Assembly (NCBI GenBank): GCA_947497495.1
Contig: CANMGT010000004.1
Location: forward strand, 173,730 to 237,729
Length of the DNA: 64,000 nt
Reading direction: 5' to 3'
From: an uncultured Lentibacter sp.
GTDB lineage: Bacteria > Pseudomonadota > Alphaproteobacteria > Rhodobacterales > Rhodobacteraceae
Positions 36,817 to 45,834 of this stretch are shown one piece after another (the stretch's first letter is position 1; every line of letters begins with the position of its first letter). The translations under genes and the position numbers were made by a program. Under the pieces are notes generated by a model. The model searched no databases, was not told where the DNA came from, and saw nothing but the letters and a program-made list of their open reading frames with translations.

Positions 36817-37244
36817 CGGCTTGGCCTCTCCCATTTCATCAGAACGTCAGGAACGCCCTCGTCATTGCCCTCACCGCCCGTCAGACGTATTTCGCGAAAG
36901 CCTTGCCCCGCGTAAAACCGCCGCGCGCCTGCGTTGGCTTGTGCCGTCCACAGCTCTAGCCGCTCGATGGCGTCCATCGCCTCGCGCACAAGCCGCGCGC
37001 CTGCGCCACGCCCCCGCCACTGCGGCTCGGTGTAAAGCGCGTGAATACGGACCCCGTCGCGGGCGATAAAGGCGCGCACCCGCCCCGCCTCGCGCCAGAC
37101 ATGTACCTTGCCACGGACAATAAGCTTGCCCAAAGCCCATGCGTCTTCATCGCGCCTGCGGGCGAGGGGCGCTTGGCGCGTGTCTGCCCAAAGGATGGCC
37201 AGCAACCGCGGCAACTGCCACAGCCGTGCGCGCGCAAGGCTCAT
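36813..37244 (-). CDS. GNAT family N-acetyltransferase inserted between ycjX and ycjF
   Basis: A 143-residue GNAT acetyltransferase. The acetyl-CoA loop RGRGAGARLVREAM follows the beta-strand IHALYTEPQWRG, and the C-terminal NAGARRFYAGQGFREIR is the usual GNAT end. Both ends overlap its neighbours by 4 bp (ATGA), so it must be co-translated with ycjX and ycjF. That is a strong argument that its substrate is connected to the pair, but the substrate is unknown. Confidence 0.87.
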   Translation of the reverse strand: MSLARARLWQLPRLLAILWADTRQAPLARRRDEDAWALGKLIVRGKVHVWREAGRVRAFIARDGVRIHALYTEPQWRGRGAGARLVREAMDAIERLELWTAQANAGARRFYAGQGFREIRLTGGEGNDEGVPDVLMKWERPSR

Positions 37245-38650
37245 AACTTGTCTCCGAGCAAAAACTCGGCGGCGCGATCAAGCCTGATGTGCGGCGGCCC
37301 GTCACCGGGCTTGAGCTCAAGCACAGAAGGCGCAAACTCCATGATCTGATAATCTGCATCAAGCCACGCCTGCGCGCCCGCCCGCGCCGGAGCGAGCAGC
37401 TTGGAGGGGTCACTCGGCAACTCGCCCGCATAGAACGCCGCCCGCCGTCCCGTGCTCAGGAGCGTGCCGCGCACACAGGGCAGATCCCGTCCGTCGTGCG
37501 CCAAAGTGTCTTCAACCGTCGCCCGCAAACTGGCCAAAGCCAGCGCCCGCGTGTCAGCCCCCGCGAAGCCTGCCCTGTCAGAAGCCGCCCGCACCATCGC
37601 CTCGACAATCGCTGTCAGTTTGGCGTGCTCCGTGTGGTGCAGATGGTCAGCCTTGGTGGCCGCAAAGAGAATTTTCTCGACCCGCTTGCCCATAAACAAC
37701 CGGCTCAGAAAAGCGTTCTGCCCCGGCTTGAAGGCGCCCAGAATGTCGCCCATCGCGCGGCGCATATCTTCCAGCGCAGCAGGGCCTTTATGGATCGCGC
37801 CGAGCGCGTCGAGCAAAACAACCTGACGGTCTATTTTCGAGAAGTGATCACGGAAAAACGGCGCAACCACGCGCGACTTATACGCTTCAAAGCGCCGCTC
37901 CATCTCGCGCAAAAGCGAGCGGCGGCCAGCACCCGCTGCGGGCCTGAGCGGCGCGAACGTCAGCACCGGCGAGCCGGCCATTTCTCCGGGCAGCAAAAAG
38001 CGCCCGGGCGAGCAGTCGTAATAGCCCGCATCGCGCGCGGCCGTCAGATAGCCCGTGAAAGCAGCCGCCAGCGCTTGCGCGCTAGGCTCGTCTAGCGCGG
38101 CAGCCCCATCGGCAGCCTGAGCGGCCTTCAAAAACTCAGCCGCCTCCTCGCGCGGCGCTATGCGCTCGAATACCTCGGCCGACCACTCGCCATAACTTTT
38201 GCCCATCAGGCCCAGATCAAGCAGCCACTCGCCCGGATAATCAACGATGTCGATATGCACGACGCGCGCGCCCTGAAACCCTGCCAGCAGGCCCGAAGGC
38301 TTGACCCGCAACGAGATCCGCAACTCGCTGACAGCGCGGGTTGAACTGGGCCAATGCGGCGCCGGGCCAGTCAAAGCGGCAAGATGCTCTTCAAAGGCAA
38401 AGCGCGGCACCGTGTCATCAGGCTGGGGCTGCAAAAACGCCGCCTCGATGCGGCTACTCGCTGCAAGCCCCTGCATGCGCCCGCGATCCAGAAGGTTGGC
38501 AACAAGCGAGGTGATAAACACCGTCTTGCCAGCCCGCGCAAGGCCCGTGACGCCAAGACGAATAACAGGCTCGAAAAACGTTTCAGACACCGTGTCTGTT
38601 ACGTTCTCGACTTGCCGTGTGATACTGTCTGCGATGGCTGAAATCACCAA
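37241..38650 (-). CDS. ycjX: YcjX family P-loop GTPase-like protein
   Basis: A 469-residue YcjX/DUF463 protein. The P-loop GLARAGKT is at 36-43, followed by FITSLVANLL, the DIVDYPGEWLLDLGLM segment that corresponds to a switch-II region, and further family segments such as LDALGAIHKG and FAATKADHLHHTEH (a TKAD nucleotide-specificity motif). No membrane helix, so it is probably recruited by its partner YcjF. The ORF-track start is a TTG; the GTG one codon later is equally possible. It is first of a three-gene overlapping set with GNAT and ycjF. Confidence 0.9.
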   Translation of the reverse strand: MVISAIADSITRQVENVTDTVSETFFEPVIRLGVTGLARAGKTVFITSLVANLLDRGRMQGLAASSRIEAAFLQPQPDDTVPRFAFEEHLAALTGPAPHWPSSTRAVSELRISLRVKPSGLLAGFQGARVVHIDIVDYPGEWLLDLGLMGKSYGEWSAEVFERIAPREEAAEFLKAAQAADGAAALDEPSAQALAAAFTGYLTAARDAGYYDCSPGRFLLPGEMAGSPVLTFAPLRPAAGAGRRSLLREMERRFEAYKSRVVAPFFRDHFSKIDRQVVLLDALGAIHKGPAALEDMRRAMGDILGAFKPGQNAFLSRLFMGKRVEKILFAATKADHLHHTEHAKLTAIVEAMVRAASDRAGFAGADTRALALASLRATVEDTLAHDGRDLPCVRGTLLSTGRRAAFYAGELPSDPSKLLAPARAGAQAWLDADYQIMEFAPSVLELKPGDGPPHIRLDRAAEFLLGDKL

Positions 38651-38775
38651 AACGCCGCCCCCGATTACCTGTTCTTACTCCTAAGATAGTCAGCAAAGCG
38701 CCCGCCCGCCAGAGGGGAGCTTTCATCAATGCTTCCCCGCTTGTGGCAGGGCGCGCATAGCGCTATGCAGCGGAC

Positions 38776-39543
38776 ATGCCCAGATATGCTCTCAAAGTCG
38801 AATACCACGGCGCGCCATACGTTGGCTGGCAACGCCAGATAGGCCTGCACACCGTACAAGGTTGCCTCGAGGCCGCCTTGGCCAAACTCGAAAAGCGCGA
38901 GCACAAAATTGTCGCCGCCGGACGCACAGACGCGGGCGTTCACGCGCTTGCACAGGTCTGCCACTGCGACATGGAAGGCGAATGGGACGGCTTTCGCCTA
39001 AGCGAAGCGCTGAACTTCCACCTCAAACCTGAGCCCATCGCTGTTGTCGCTGTCGCCCGCGTGGCCGACGACTGGCACGCACGCTTTTCAGCCCTTGAAC
39101 GGCGTTACTTTTTCCGCCTGCTCGCGCGCCGCGCGCCCGTGACTCACGACAGAGGGCTTGTCTGGCAAGTCAAAGGCAAACTAGACATCGAAGCCATGCG
39201 CGCCGGGGCCGAACACCTGATCGGCCACCACGATTTCACAACCTTCCGCTCGACGATCTGCCAAGCCAAAAGCCCGATGAAAACGCTTGATGAGATTACC
39301 ATCAGCGAACACCCTGTGGCCGCCGGCGCGGAATTTCACTTCAAGCTGCGCGCGCGCTCTTTCCTGCACAACCAAGTGCGCTCGATCGTTGGAACACTGG
39401 AGCGCGTCGGCGCGGGCACATGGGAGCCGGATTTTGTGAAAACCGCGCTCCAAACCCGTGACCGCGCGGCTTGCGGGCCAGTTTGCGCTCCTGAAGGACT
39501 CTACTTGGCGGGCGTTGGCTACCCGGAAGATCCGTTTGCTTAA
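38776..39543 (+). CDS. truA: TruA, tRNA pseudouridine(38-40) synthase
   Basis: Converts uridines 38-40 in the anticodon stem-loop of many tRNAs to pseudouridine. The N-terminus [20 protein letters not shown] and catalytic D52 in [15 protein letters not shown] are diagnostic. The C-terminal [26 protein letters not shown] matches the family's FLWHQVR region. Length 255 is usual. Monocistronic and followed at once by a 3' palindromic repeat. Confidence 0.96.
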   Translation: MPRYALKVEYHGAPYVGWQRQIGLHTVQGCLEAALAKLEKREHKIVAAGRTDAGVHALAQVCHCDMEGEWDGFRLSEALNFHLKPEPIAVVAVARVADDWHARFSALERRYFFRLLARRAPVTHDRGLVWQVKGKLDIEAMRAGAEHLIGHHDFTTFRSTICQAKSPMKTLDEITISEHPVAAGAEFHFKLRARSFLHNQVRSIVGTLERVGAGTWEPDFVKTALQTRDRAACGPVCAPEGLYLAGVGYPEDPFA

Positions 39544-39548
39544 GTCTT

Positions 39549-39655
39549 GGTTTCGAATTTACTTCGCAAATCCGACCGCCTGGGGGCCGGCCCCCAGACA
39601 CAGGCTAGGCTGGGGGCCAGCCCCCAGACCCCCGGAGTATTTCTGTCAAGAAAAA
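39549..39655 (+). repeat. 3'-end palindromic repeat unit, copy B
   Basis: Starts six bases after the truA stop. Same plan as copy A: an A/T-edged hairpin (CGAATTTACTTCGCAAATCCG region), then a GC hairpin CTGGGGGCCGGCCCCCAG, here duplicated in slightly varied form (CTGGGGGCCAGCCCCCAG), then ACCCCCGGAGTATTTCTG and an A-rich end. The internal duplication makes this copy longer than the others. Confidence 0.75.
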
Positions 39656-39682
39656 GCCTGACAGACTACCCTGTCTCTTCTC

Positions 39683-39780
39683 TTTGCTCCAAATATCCTC
39701 AGGGGATGAATGCCGAAGGCAGAAGGGGCGTGAGCGCCCCTTACCTAAAGAATAGAGTATGCGCATTTGCGCATTCCGTT
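39683..39780 (-). repeat. 3'-end palindromic repeat unit, copy C
   Basis: Reads leftward from the lrp stop. First hairpin ATGCGC-AAAT-GCGCAT, second AGGGGCG-ctca-CGCCCCT, then a small GCCTTCGGC hairpin and the box CCCCTGAGGATATTTGGAG. It faces copy B across the convergent truA-lrp gap, so each gene carries its own unit. Hairpin stems differ in sequence from A and B, but order and terminal GATATTT box are kept. Confidence 0.65.
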
Positions 39781-39789
39781 TGGGAAGGC

Positions 39790-40293
39790 CTAGGCTTTGC
39801 GCGCCAGACGTTCTTCGAGAACCTCAAATGGCACGCCAGGTTCGTCTTTTGCCCCACGGATCACCAGCGAGGTTTTCACACTTGCCACATTGTCGGCCGC
39901 TGTCAGGTCTTCCGTCAGAAAGCTCTGGAATGTCGACAGATCAGGGGCGACGCATTTCAAGATGAAGTCGACTTCGCCATTGAGCATATGGCACTCTCGA
40001 ACCAGCGGCCAAGCGTTGCAGCGCGCTTCAAATGCCGACAGGTCAGCTTCTGCCTGGCTCATAAGCCCAACCATCGCGAAGACTTGCACTTCAAAGCCAA
40101 GTTCACGCGGGTTAACCTCGGCGTGGTAGCCGCGAATAAAGCCGGCCTCTTCCAGAGTGCGCACACGGCGCAGGCAGGGTGGCGCCGAAATGCCGACTCG
40201 CTTGGCAAGTTCTACGTTCGTCATACGCCCATCGGCCTGAAGCTCGGCCAAAATCTTGCGGTCAATCTCATCGAGGCGAGTCACGGGCATCAT
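39790..40293 (-). CDS. Lrp/AsnC family transcriptional regulator
   Basis: A 167-residue regulator. An N-terminal winged helix-turn-helix (RLDEIDRKILAELQADGRMTNVELAKRVGISAPPCLRRVRTLE) is followed by an RAM/ligand-binding alpha-beta domain (VQVFAMVGLMSQAEADLSAFEARC...CHMLNGEVDFILKCVAPDLSTFQSFL). Ligands of this family are usually amino acids. It is divergent from trxB, across 171 bp that hold a palindrome and a hairpin, so autoregulation and control of trxB are plausible but untested. Confidence 0.93.
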   Translation of the reverse strand: MMPVTRLDEIDRKILAELQADGRMTNVELAKRVGISAPPCLRRVRTLEEAGFIRGYHAEVNPRELGFEVQVFAMVGLMSQAEADLSAFEARCNAWPLVRECHMLNGEVDFILKCVAPDLSTFQSFLTEDLTAADNVASVKTSLVIRGAKDEPGVPFEVLEERLARKA

Positions 40294-40372
40294 TTGCTCC
40301 CAAAAGAATGCAGAAGTTTTACTCCATATGCCGCAGGCGCAATAATATTACAAGAGCGCGCAAGATGATTAA

Positions 40373-40386
40373 ACTTTCGCGAAAGT
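40373..40386. promoter_or_regulatory. perfect 14-bp palindrome in the lrp-trxB intergenic region
   Basis: ACTTTCGCGAAAGT lies roughly midway between the divergent lrp and trxB starts. A perfect palindrome of this size is a candidate operator for a dimeric regulator, with the adjacent Lrp-family protein the first suspect. Identity of the regulator is not shown by the sequence. Confidence 0.5.
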
Positions 40387-40414
40387 GCAGCCTTGGTCTT
40401 TTAAACGCGCCCTT

Positions 40415-40450
40415 GCAGCGTTATATCGCGAAACGGAGATATTTCGCTGC
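40415..40450 (+). promoter_or_regulatory. hairpin in the trxB leader next to the ribosome site
   Basis: GCAGCGTTATATC (40415-40427) faces GATATTTCGCTGC (40438-40450), an inverted repeat with two mismatches around a 10-base loop. It ends four bases before the GGGGG ribosome site of trxB. It could be a leader element or an operator around the transcription start. Confidence 0.5.
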
Positions 40451-40464
40451 ATTTGGGGGCCAAA

Positions 40465-41406
40465 ATGGCTGAGACACGTCACACTAAAGTTCTGATCATC
40501 GGCTCCGGCCCAGCAGGTTACACCGCCGGTGTTTACGCCAGCCGCGCCATGCTTGAGCCGCTTCTCGTGCAGGGCCTCGAGCCGGGCGGGCAGCTGACAA
40601 CCACAACGGAAGTGGAAAACTGGCCTGGTCACACCGAAGTTCAGGGCCCAGACCTGATGATGCAAATGGAAGCCCACGCGCGCGCCATGGGCACCGAAAT
40701 CATCGGCGACATCATCACCGATCTTGACCTGTCCGAACGCCCATTCAAAGCCAAGGGCGACAGCGGCACGCTCTACACTTGTGACGCGGTTATTCTCGCC
40801 ACTGGCGCGCGCGCCAAATGGCTTGGCCTGCCAACGGAAGAAAAGTTCAAAGGCTTCGGCGTGTCGGCCTGCGCCACATGCGACGGCTTCTTTTACCGCG
40901 GTCAGGAAATCGTTGTTGTGGGCGGCGGCAACACGGCCGTTGAGGAAGCGCTCTTCCTCACCAACTTCGCCAGCAAGGTTACGCTCATTCACCGCCGCGA
41001 CGAGCTTCGCTCTGAGAAAATCCTCGAAGACCGGCTGATGAAGAACGACAAGATCGTTCCGCTCTGGTTCCACGAGATCGATGAAGTCTACGGCACCGAC
41101 ATGCCGCTCGGCGTTGAAGGCGTGAAGGCCAAGAACGTCAAGACAGGCGAAATCACAGATATCCCCTGCAAGGGCGTGTTCATAGCCATCGGCCACGCGC
41201 CGGCAAACGAGCTGGTCAAAGATACGCTAGAGACGCACATGGGCGGCTATGTTGTCACCAAGCCTGACAGCACCGAAACCTCGATCCCCGGTGTTTTCGC
41301 CGCGGGTGATCTCACCGATCACAAGTATCGCCAAGCCGTTACCTCAGCCGGTATGGGCTGCATGGCCGCCCTCGAAGCCGAGCGTTTCCTGGCCGAACAG
41401 GACTAA
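40465..41406 (+). CDS. trxB: thioredoxin-disulfide reductase
   Basis: NADPH-dependent flavoenzyme reducing thioredoxin. The FAD site [10 protein letters not shown] is at 13-22, the redox disulfide CATC at 136-139, the NADPH site [11 protein letters not shown] about 153-163, and the second FAD motif [22 protein letters not shown] near the end. At 313 residues it is normal. The ORF-track TTG at 40453 is replaced by the ATG at 40465, which has GGGGG upstream. The stop overlaps convergent ilvD by 4 bp. Confidence 0.97.
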   Translation: MAETRHTKVLIIGSGPAGYTAGVYASRAMLEPLLVQGLEPGGQLTTTTEVENWPGHTEVQGPDLMMQMEAHARAMGTEIIGDIITDLDLSERPFKAKGDSGTLYTCDAVILATGARAKWLGLPTEEKFKGFGVSACATCDGFFYRGQEIVVVGGGNTAVEEALFLTNFASKVTLIHRRDELRSEKILEDRLMKNDKIVPLWFHEIDEVYGTDMPLGVEGVKAKNVKTGEITDIPCKGVFIAIGHAPANELVKDTLETHMGGYVVTKPDSTETSIPGVFAAGDLTDHKYRQAVTSAGMGCMAALEAERFLAEQD

Positions 41407-43232
41407 TCGTCAATCCGCCGGAAACCGCCCTTATCGGCACTGTCGGCAAAGCGTGCATATATCTTAAGCGCGGTTGAAATCTCGCGGGGCCTCGGCTCTG
41501 CGGGCTGCCAGCTCGCCTTGGCCGCGCGCCGCTCCACCAGCTCTTCGTCGCTCACCAAAACCGAGATCCGTCGCGCCTTGATGTCAACTTCAACTTCGTC
41601 ACCATCCTCGATCAGCCCAATCGGGCCCTGACCCGCGGCCTCTGGCGAGACATGGCCAATGCTCAGGCCAGCCGTCGCGCCCGAGAAGCGCCCGTCGGTG
41701 ATCAGAGCGCAGTTTTCGGCCAGCTTCTGCGTCTTCAGGCTCATCGTCGGCTTGAGCATCTCCTGCATGCCCGGCCCGCCCTTTGGCCCCTCATAGCGGA
41801 TGATCACAGCACTCTGTGGCGCCACATGCCCCGCATCAATTGCCGCCAATGCTGCCTCTTGGTCGTCAAACACCCGCGCGGTGCCGCGCCATTGGCGCAT
41901 GGCCTCCGGCACAGCCCCCGTCTTCACAATGCAACCGTTGGGCGCGATATTGCCAAACAGCACGGCCAGGCCGCCCTCTTCCGAGTAGGCGTTGCTCATG
42001 TCTCGAATACAGCCGCCTGCGCGGTCAACATCCAGCTCGCGCCAGCGCATGTCTTGCCCGTACGGCGTGATCGTGCGCCGCCCGCCCGGCGCTGCGCGGT
42101 AAAACTCGCTCACAGCCGCCTCCGCACTCTGCATGACATCCCACTGCGCCAGCACCTCGCCCATAGGTTTGCCCGACACGGTGTTGCAACTCAAGTCCAG
42201 CAACTGCCCACGCTGCAACTCGCCCATCACGCCCATGATTCCGCCTGCGCGGTGCACATCTTCCATGTAGTAATCCGGCGTCGCAGGCGAGACTTTGCAC
42301 AGGTGCGGCACCTGCCGGCTGAGGCGGTCAATATCGGCCATGGTAAAGTCCACGCCCGCCTCCGCCGCCATCGCCAGAAGGTGCAGAATCGTGTTGGTCG
42401 AGCCGCCCATGGCGACATCAACTTTCATTGCGTTCTCAAAGGCTTCGCGCGTTGCAATGGCGCGTGGCAGCACATCATCTCGGCCTTCGAAGTAATACTC
42501 GTGCGCCAGCTCGACTACCCGCCGCGCCGCCCGCTGAAACAGCCCCTTGCGGTCGGCATGTGTCGCCAAAAGCGAGCCATTGCCAGGAAGCGCCAGCCCG
42601 ATAGCCTCCGCCAGACAGTTCATCGAATTGGCGGTAAACATCCCCGAACACGAGCCGCACGTCGGGCAAGCGTTCTGTTCGATTTCCAAAGCGCTCTCGG
42701 CTTGCTCGGGGTCAAACGCAGCCACATAGGCCTCGATCGGATCAACCCGCCGCTCACTTGCAGGAATGCCGGGCAAACGCCCCGCCTCCATCGGTCCGCC
42801 GCTGACATAAATCACCGGAATATTGAGCCGCAAACCCGCCATCAACATCCCCGGAGTGATCTTGTCACAATTGCTCAAACAGATCAGCGCATCTACGCAA
42901 TGCGCGCGGCACATATACTCGATGCTATCAGCGATCAGGTCGCGTGAGGGCAGGCTGTAAAGCATCCCCTCATGGCCCATGGCAATGCCGTCATCAATCG
43001 CGATGGTGCTGAACTCGCGCGCTATCCCGCCTGCCTGCCATATCTCGTCGCAGACAAGCCGGCCCACTTCGGCCAAATGCACATGCCCCGGCACAAATTC
43101 GGTAAACGAGTTCGCAACGGCGATCACCGGCTTGCCAAAATCTTCAGCCGCCACGCCCCCCGCCATCCAGAGCGAGCGCGCCGCCGCCGCTGTCTTTCCC
43201 TCGGTAACTTTCGCTGATCTCAACGGCCGCAT
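41403..43232 (-). CDS. ilvD: dihydroxy-acid dehydratase
   Basis: Iron-sulfur dehydratase of branched-chain amino-acid synthesis, making 2-ketoacids from dihydroxy acids. Cluster-binding Cys are seen in [12 protein letters not shown] and [20 protein letters not shown], with the N-terminal HVHLAEVGR region and C-terminal [20 protein letters not shown]. Length 609 fits the IlvD class. The ORF track adds 17 spurious codons; the ATG at 43232, with GGGAG upstream, starts [22 protein letters not shown] as in the family. No attenuator leader peptide was seen in the short upstream gap. Confidence 0.97.
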   Translation of the reverse strand: MRPLRSAKVTEGKTAAAARSLWMAGGVAAEDFGKPVIAVANSFTEFVPGHVHLAEVGRLVCDEIWQAGGIAREFSTIAIDDGIAMGHEGMLYSLPSRDLIADSIEYMCRAHCVDALICLSNCDKITPGMLMAGLRLNIPVIYVSGGPMEAGRLPGIPASERRVDPIEAYVAAFDPEQAESALEIEQNACPTCGSCSGMFTANSMNCLAEAIGLALPGNGSLLATHADRKGLFQRAARRVVELAHEYYFEGRDDVLPRAIATREAFENAMKVDVAMGGSTNTILHLLAMAAEAGVDFTMADIDRLSRQVPHLCKVSPATPDYYMEDVHRAGGIMGVMGELQRGQLLDLSCNTVSGKPMGEVLAQWDVMQSAEAAVSEFYRAAPGGRRTITPYGQDMRWRELDVDRAGGCIRDMSNAYSEEGGLAVLFGNIAPNGCIVKTGAVPEAMRQWRGTARVFDDQEAALAAIDAGHVAPQSAVIIRYEGPKGGPGMQEMLKPTMSLKTQKLAENCALITDGRFSGATAGLSIGHVSPEAAGQGPIGLIEDGDEVEVDIKARRISVLVSDEELVERRAAKASWQPAEPRPREISTALKIYARFADSADKGGFRRIDD

Positions 43233-43301
43233 GTGCTTTCTCCCTTTGCCTGCAAGCAAAGCACAAAGCCCCCGACGCCCCAAACAGTTTTTCCAGAAAC
43301 G

Positions 43302-43946
43302 CTACGGCGCGCTGGCGATAACCGCACCAAGCTCGGCAAAGTCATCAAACTTCGCAACAAAGCTCAGGCTCTCGACCGGTACCTTGCAGTAGCCCTGCGT
43401 GAAAAACAGGAAATCAAGCCCGGCCCGCCGCGCTGTCTCCTCGTCAACTTCACTGTCACCGACAAAAATTGCCCGTGGCCCCAAGCCTTCGCAGGCTGCC
43501 AGCAAAGGCTGCGGATGCGGCTTGCGCTCGGCACAACTGTCTCCGCCAATTACCACATCAAACAAGCCCTCAAGCCCGAAATGCGTCAGGTTCACCTGTG
43601 CCGCGCCCAAGGGTTTGTTGGTGCAAATTCCCAAAACATGCCCCCGAGTTTTCAAGGCTTTCAAACTCTCCAGAACATTCGGATAAAGCCGCGCATGCGC
43701 CCCGTTCTGTGCCGTATATCCCGCCAGCACCCGCGCACTCAACTGCGGCACAGAGCCCTGATCAATCCCGCGCGCCGCGCAAGCCAGCCCAACCAGATGC
43801 GCCAGGCCAAGCCCGATAAACGAGATCACCTCGGCAAGCGAAAACGCCTCGTAGCCGTCCTCAACCATCACCGCATTCAAAGCCGTAGCAATGTCAGGGG
43901 CGCTGTCCAAAAGCGTCCCATCCAGATCAAAAATAATCGCCCGCAA
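43302..43946 (-). CDS. gph: phosphoglycolate phosphatase-type HAD hydrolase
   Basis: HAD-superfamily phosphatase, most likely converting 2-phosphoglycolate to glycolate. Motif I is DLDGTLLDS (Asp 7 and 9), motif II is ICTNKP, motif III KPHPQPLL and motif IV GDSEVDEETARRAGL, all intact. A helical cap domain lies between motifs I and II. Length 214 is typical. Downstream of argS, separated by repeat copy D, and 69 bp upstream of ilvD in the same direction. Confidence 0.88.
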   Translation of the reverse strand: MRAIIFDLDGTLLDSAPDIATALNAVMVEDGYEAFSLAEVISFIGLGLAHLVGLACAARGIDQGSVPQLSARVLAGYTAQNGAHARLYPNVLESLKALKTRGHVLGICTNKPLGAAQVNLTHFGLEGLFDVVIGGDSCAERKPHPQPLLAACEGLGPRAIFVGDSEVDEETARRAGLDFLFFTQGYCKVPVESLSFVAKFDDFAELGAVIASAP

Positions 43947-43966
43947 AACCCAAGCCTTTCTTCTTG

Positions 43967-44044
43967 CCTAAAATATCCTGGGGGCGCGCGAGGGGGCAAA
44001 GCCCCCTCGCTTGGGTCGGATTGGCTTTGCCAATCCGAAACCGC
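43967..44044 (-). repeat. 3'-end palindromic repeat unit, copy D
   Basis: Begins directly after the argS stop, reading leftward: hairpin CGGATTGGCAAAGCCAATCCG, then CGAGGGGGC-ttt-GCCCCCTCG, then the box CGCCCCCAGGATATTTTAGG. Same two-hairpin plan and terminal GATATTT box as copies A-C, and again oriented with the gene it follows. Confidence 0.72.
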
Positions 44045-45766
44045 TCACATCTTGGCAGGAACTTCGATGCCCAAAAGCTCAAGGCCCAGTTTAAGTTGCC
44101 CCTGCGCCGCCGCCAAAAGCCCCAGGTGCGAGGCCGCCACCGTCGGATCAACCCCCTCCGCCAACACGCGGTTTGACTGGTAAAACGAGTTCGTCGCATT
44201 GGCGAGCTTATAGACATGCAGCGCGAGGTTGCTCGGCTTGCGTGTCTCCACAGACCGCGCGAGCTTGGCGGGGAACTCGTCAAGCGTCAGCACCAGAGCG
44301 CGCGCGCCCTCCGTCACCTCGCTGAACGCCGCAGGCGCAAGGCCCACAGCTTTCGCGTTCTCCATCAGCGAGGCAATCCGCACGCTGGTATACTGGATAT
44401 ACGGGCCGGTCTTGCCCTCAAACTGCAAGAACTGCTCCATATCAAAGATATAGTTGCTCTCACGGTCATGGCTTAGCTCGCCAAACTTGATCGCCGCAAT
44501 GGCGATCTGCTCGGCCGTTTCCTCAAGGGCGTCGCCTTCAACGCGGCCCATCTCTTCTAGCCGTGCGCGCGCCGCGGCGTGCATTTCTTCCATCAGATCA
44601 TGCAGGCGCATCACCCCGCCCTCGCGGGTCTTGAAGGGCTTGCCGTCAACCCCGTTCACCGTGCCAAAGGCCGTGTGCTCCAGCACAGCATCGCCGCTCA
44701 GCCCAGTCTGCTGGGCCGCCAGAAACACCTGCTGGAAGTGCATCTTCTGGCGCGCGTCCACCACGTAGAGGATAAACTCGGGGTCATCCGTTTCAACACG
44801 GTCAACAATCGTCGCCAGGTCTGTCGCGCCGTAGCCATAGCCGCCGTTGGAGTTGCGCAGCATCAGGGGCGGCAGCTTCTTGCCCTCCTTGAGGTGCACG
44901 ACAATCGCGCCCTCCGACAGCTCGGCCTCGCCTGCGGCTTCTAGCTTGCTCACAATCGGGCCCAACATGTCCTGATAGCGGCTCTCGCCATAAAAATAGG
45001 TGAACTCGCAGCCAAGCCGGCCATAGTCGCGCATCAGGCTCTCGGTGCTGACGTCAACAACCCGCTGCCAAAGCCGCATGTAGCGCTCATCGCCGGCCTG
45101 CATCGCTGTCGTCGCACGGCGCGCACGGTCGCGGAACGCTTCGTCTTCCTTGCTCTTGGCCGACGCCGCCGGATACCACGCCTGCAAGTCTTCCATCGTG
45201 ATCGGGCTCTTGGCTTCCACCTCAAACAGGTCAGGCCGCACATCCTCAATCTGGCTGATCAGCTGGCCAATCTGCAACCCCCAATCGCCAAGGTGCACAT
45301 CGCTCACCACGTCATGGCCTGCAAACTTGAGCACGTTGATCAAACCATGGCCGACAATCGCGGTGCGCAGGTGGCCCACGTGCATCTCTTTGGCAAGGTT
45401 CGGCCCGCCGTAATCCACCAGAAACTTGCGCGCGTCCTCAAGCGGCGTCAAAGCTCGCGAGTCGGCAGCGGTGGCCGCCACAAGGCCAACCAAAGCCGCA
45501 TCTGTTGCCTTGAAGTTCAAGAACCCGGGCTTCACCACTTCGGCCTCAAACAGCCCGTCAAGCTCAAGCGCGTCCAATACGGCGGCGCCCGCGTTCATCG
45601 GGTTCATCTTCCGGCTCTTGGCCACGCCCATCAAGCCGTTACACTGAAAGTCGGCCAGATCAGGCCTGTCGGACACGCGCACGCCGCCGAATTTGGCGTC
45701 ATAGCCGACGGCCTCGAATGCCGCCAAAACTTTGGCCTGTAATGTGTCAATCAGCGTCTGTGTCAT
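44045..45766 (-). CDS. argS: arginyl-tRNA synthetase, E. coli-like type
   Basis: Class I synthetase charging tRNA-Arg. HIGH motif HVGH lies in PNLAKEMHVGHLRTAIVGH, followed by HLGDWGLQIGQLI; the KMSKS-equivalent is KPFKTREGGVMRLHDLM, as in E. coli ArgS, which also lacks a canonical KMSK. The Arg-tRNA N-terminal Add1 domain and the DALR anticodon-binding C-terminus are present. The true start is MTQTLIDTLQ at 45766; the ORF track extends 27 codons too far. The common ArgS of Rhodobacteraceae, as I know it, carries KMSKRAG instead. It is divergent from an ArgS-derived paralogue. Confidence 0.93.
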   Translation of the reverse strand: MTQTLIDTLQAKVLAAFEAVGYDAKFGGVRVSDRPDLADFQCNGLMGVAKSRKMNPMNAGAAVLDALELDGLFEAEVVKPGFLNFKATDAALVGLVAATAADSRALTPLEDARKFLVDYGGPNLAKEMHVGHLRTAIVGHGLINVLKFAGHDVVSDVHLGDWGLQIGQLISQIEDVRPDLFEVEAKSPITMEDLQAWYPAASAKSKEDEAFRDRARRATTAMQAGDERYMRLWQRVVDVSTESLMRDYGRLGCEFTYFYGESRYQDMLGPIVSKLEAAGEAELSEGAIVVHLKEGKKLPPLMLRNSNGGYGYGATDLATIVDRVETDDPEFILYVVDARQKMHFQQVFLAAQQTGLSGDAVLEHTAFGTVNGVDGKPFKTREGGVMRLHDLMEEMHAAARARLEEMGRVEGDALEETAEQIAIAAIKFGELSHDRESNYIFDMEQFLQFEGKTGPYIQYTSVRIASLMENAKAVGLAPAAFSEVTEGARALVLTLDEFPAKLARSVETRKPSNLALHVYKLANATNSFYQSNRVLAEGVDPTVAASHLGLLAAAQGQLKLGLELLGIEVPAKM

Positions 45767-45834
45767 GCGCTCGCCCTTTGATGCCTTGAAAGTCGCGCTT
45801 TCATAGGCCCAATCGGCGACAAAGGGAACAGCCA

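Noticed and set aside
41652-42947. 431-residue plus-strand ORF opposite ilvD
   Set aside because: Antisense shadow of ilvD with no recognisable domain.
43233-43301. Leader-peptide attenuation before ilvD
   Set aside because: The 69-bp gap contains no short ORF rich in branched-chain codons and no terminator hairpin.
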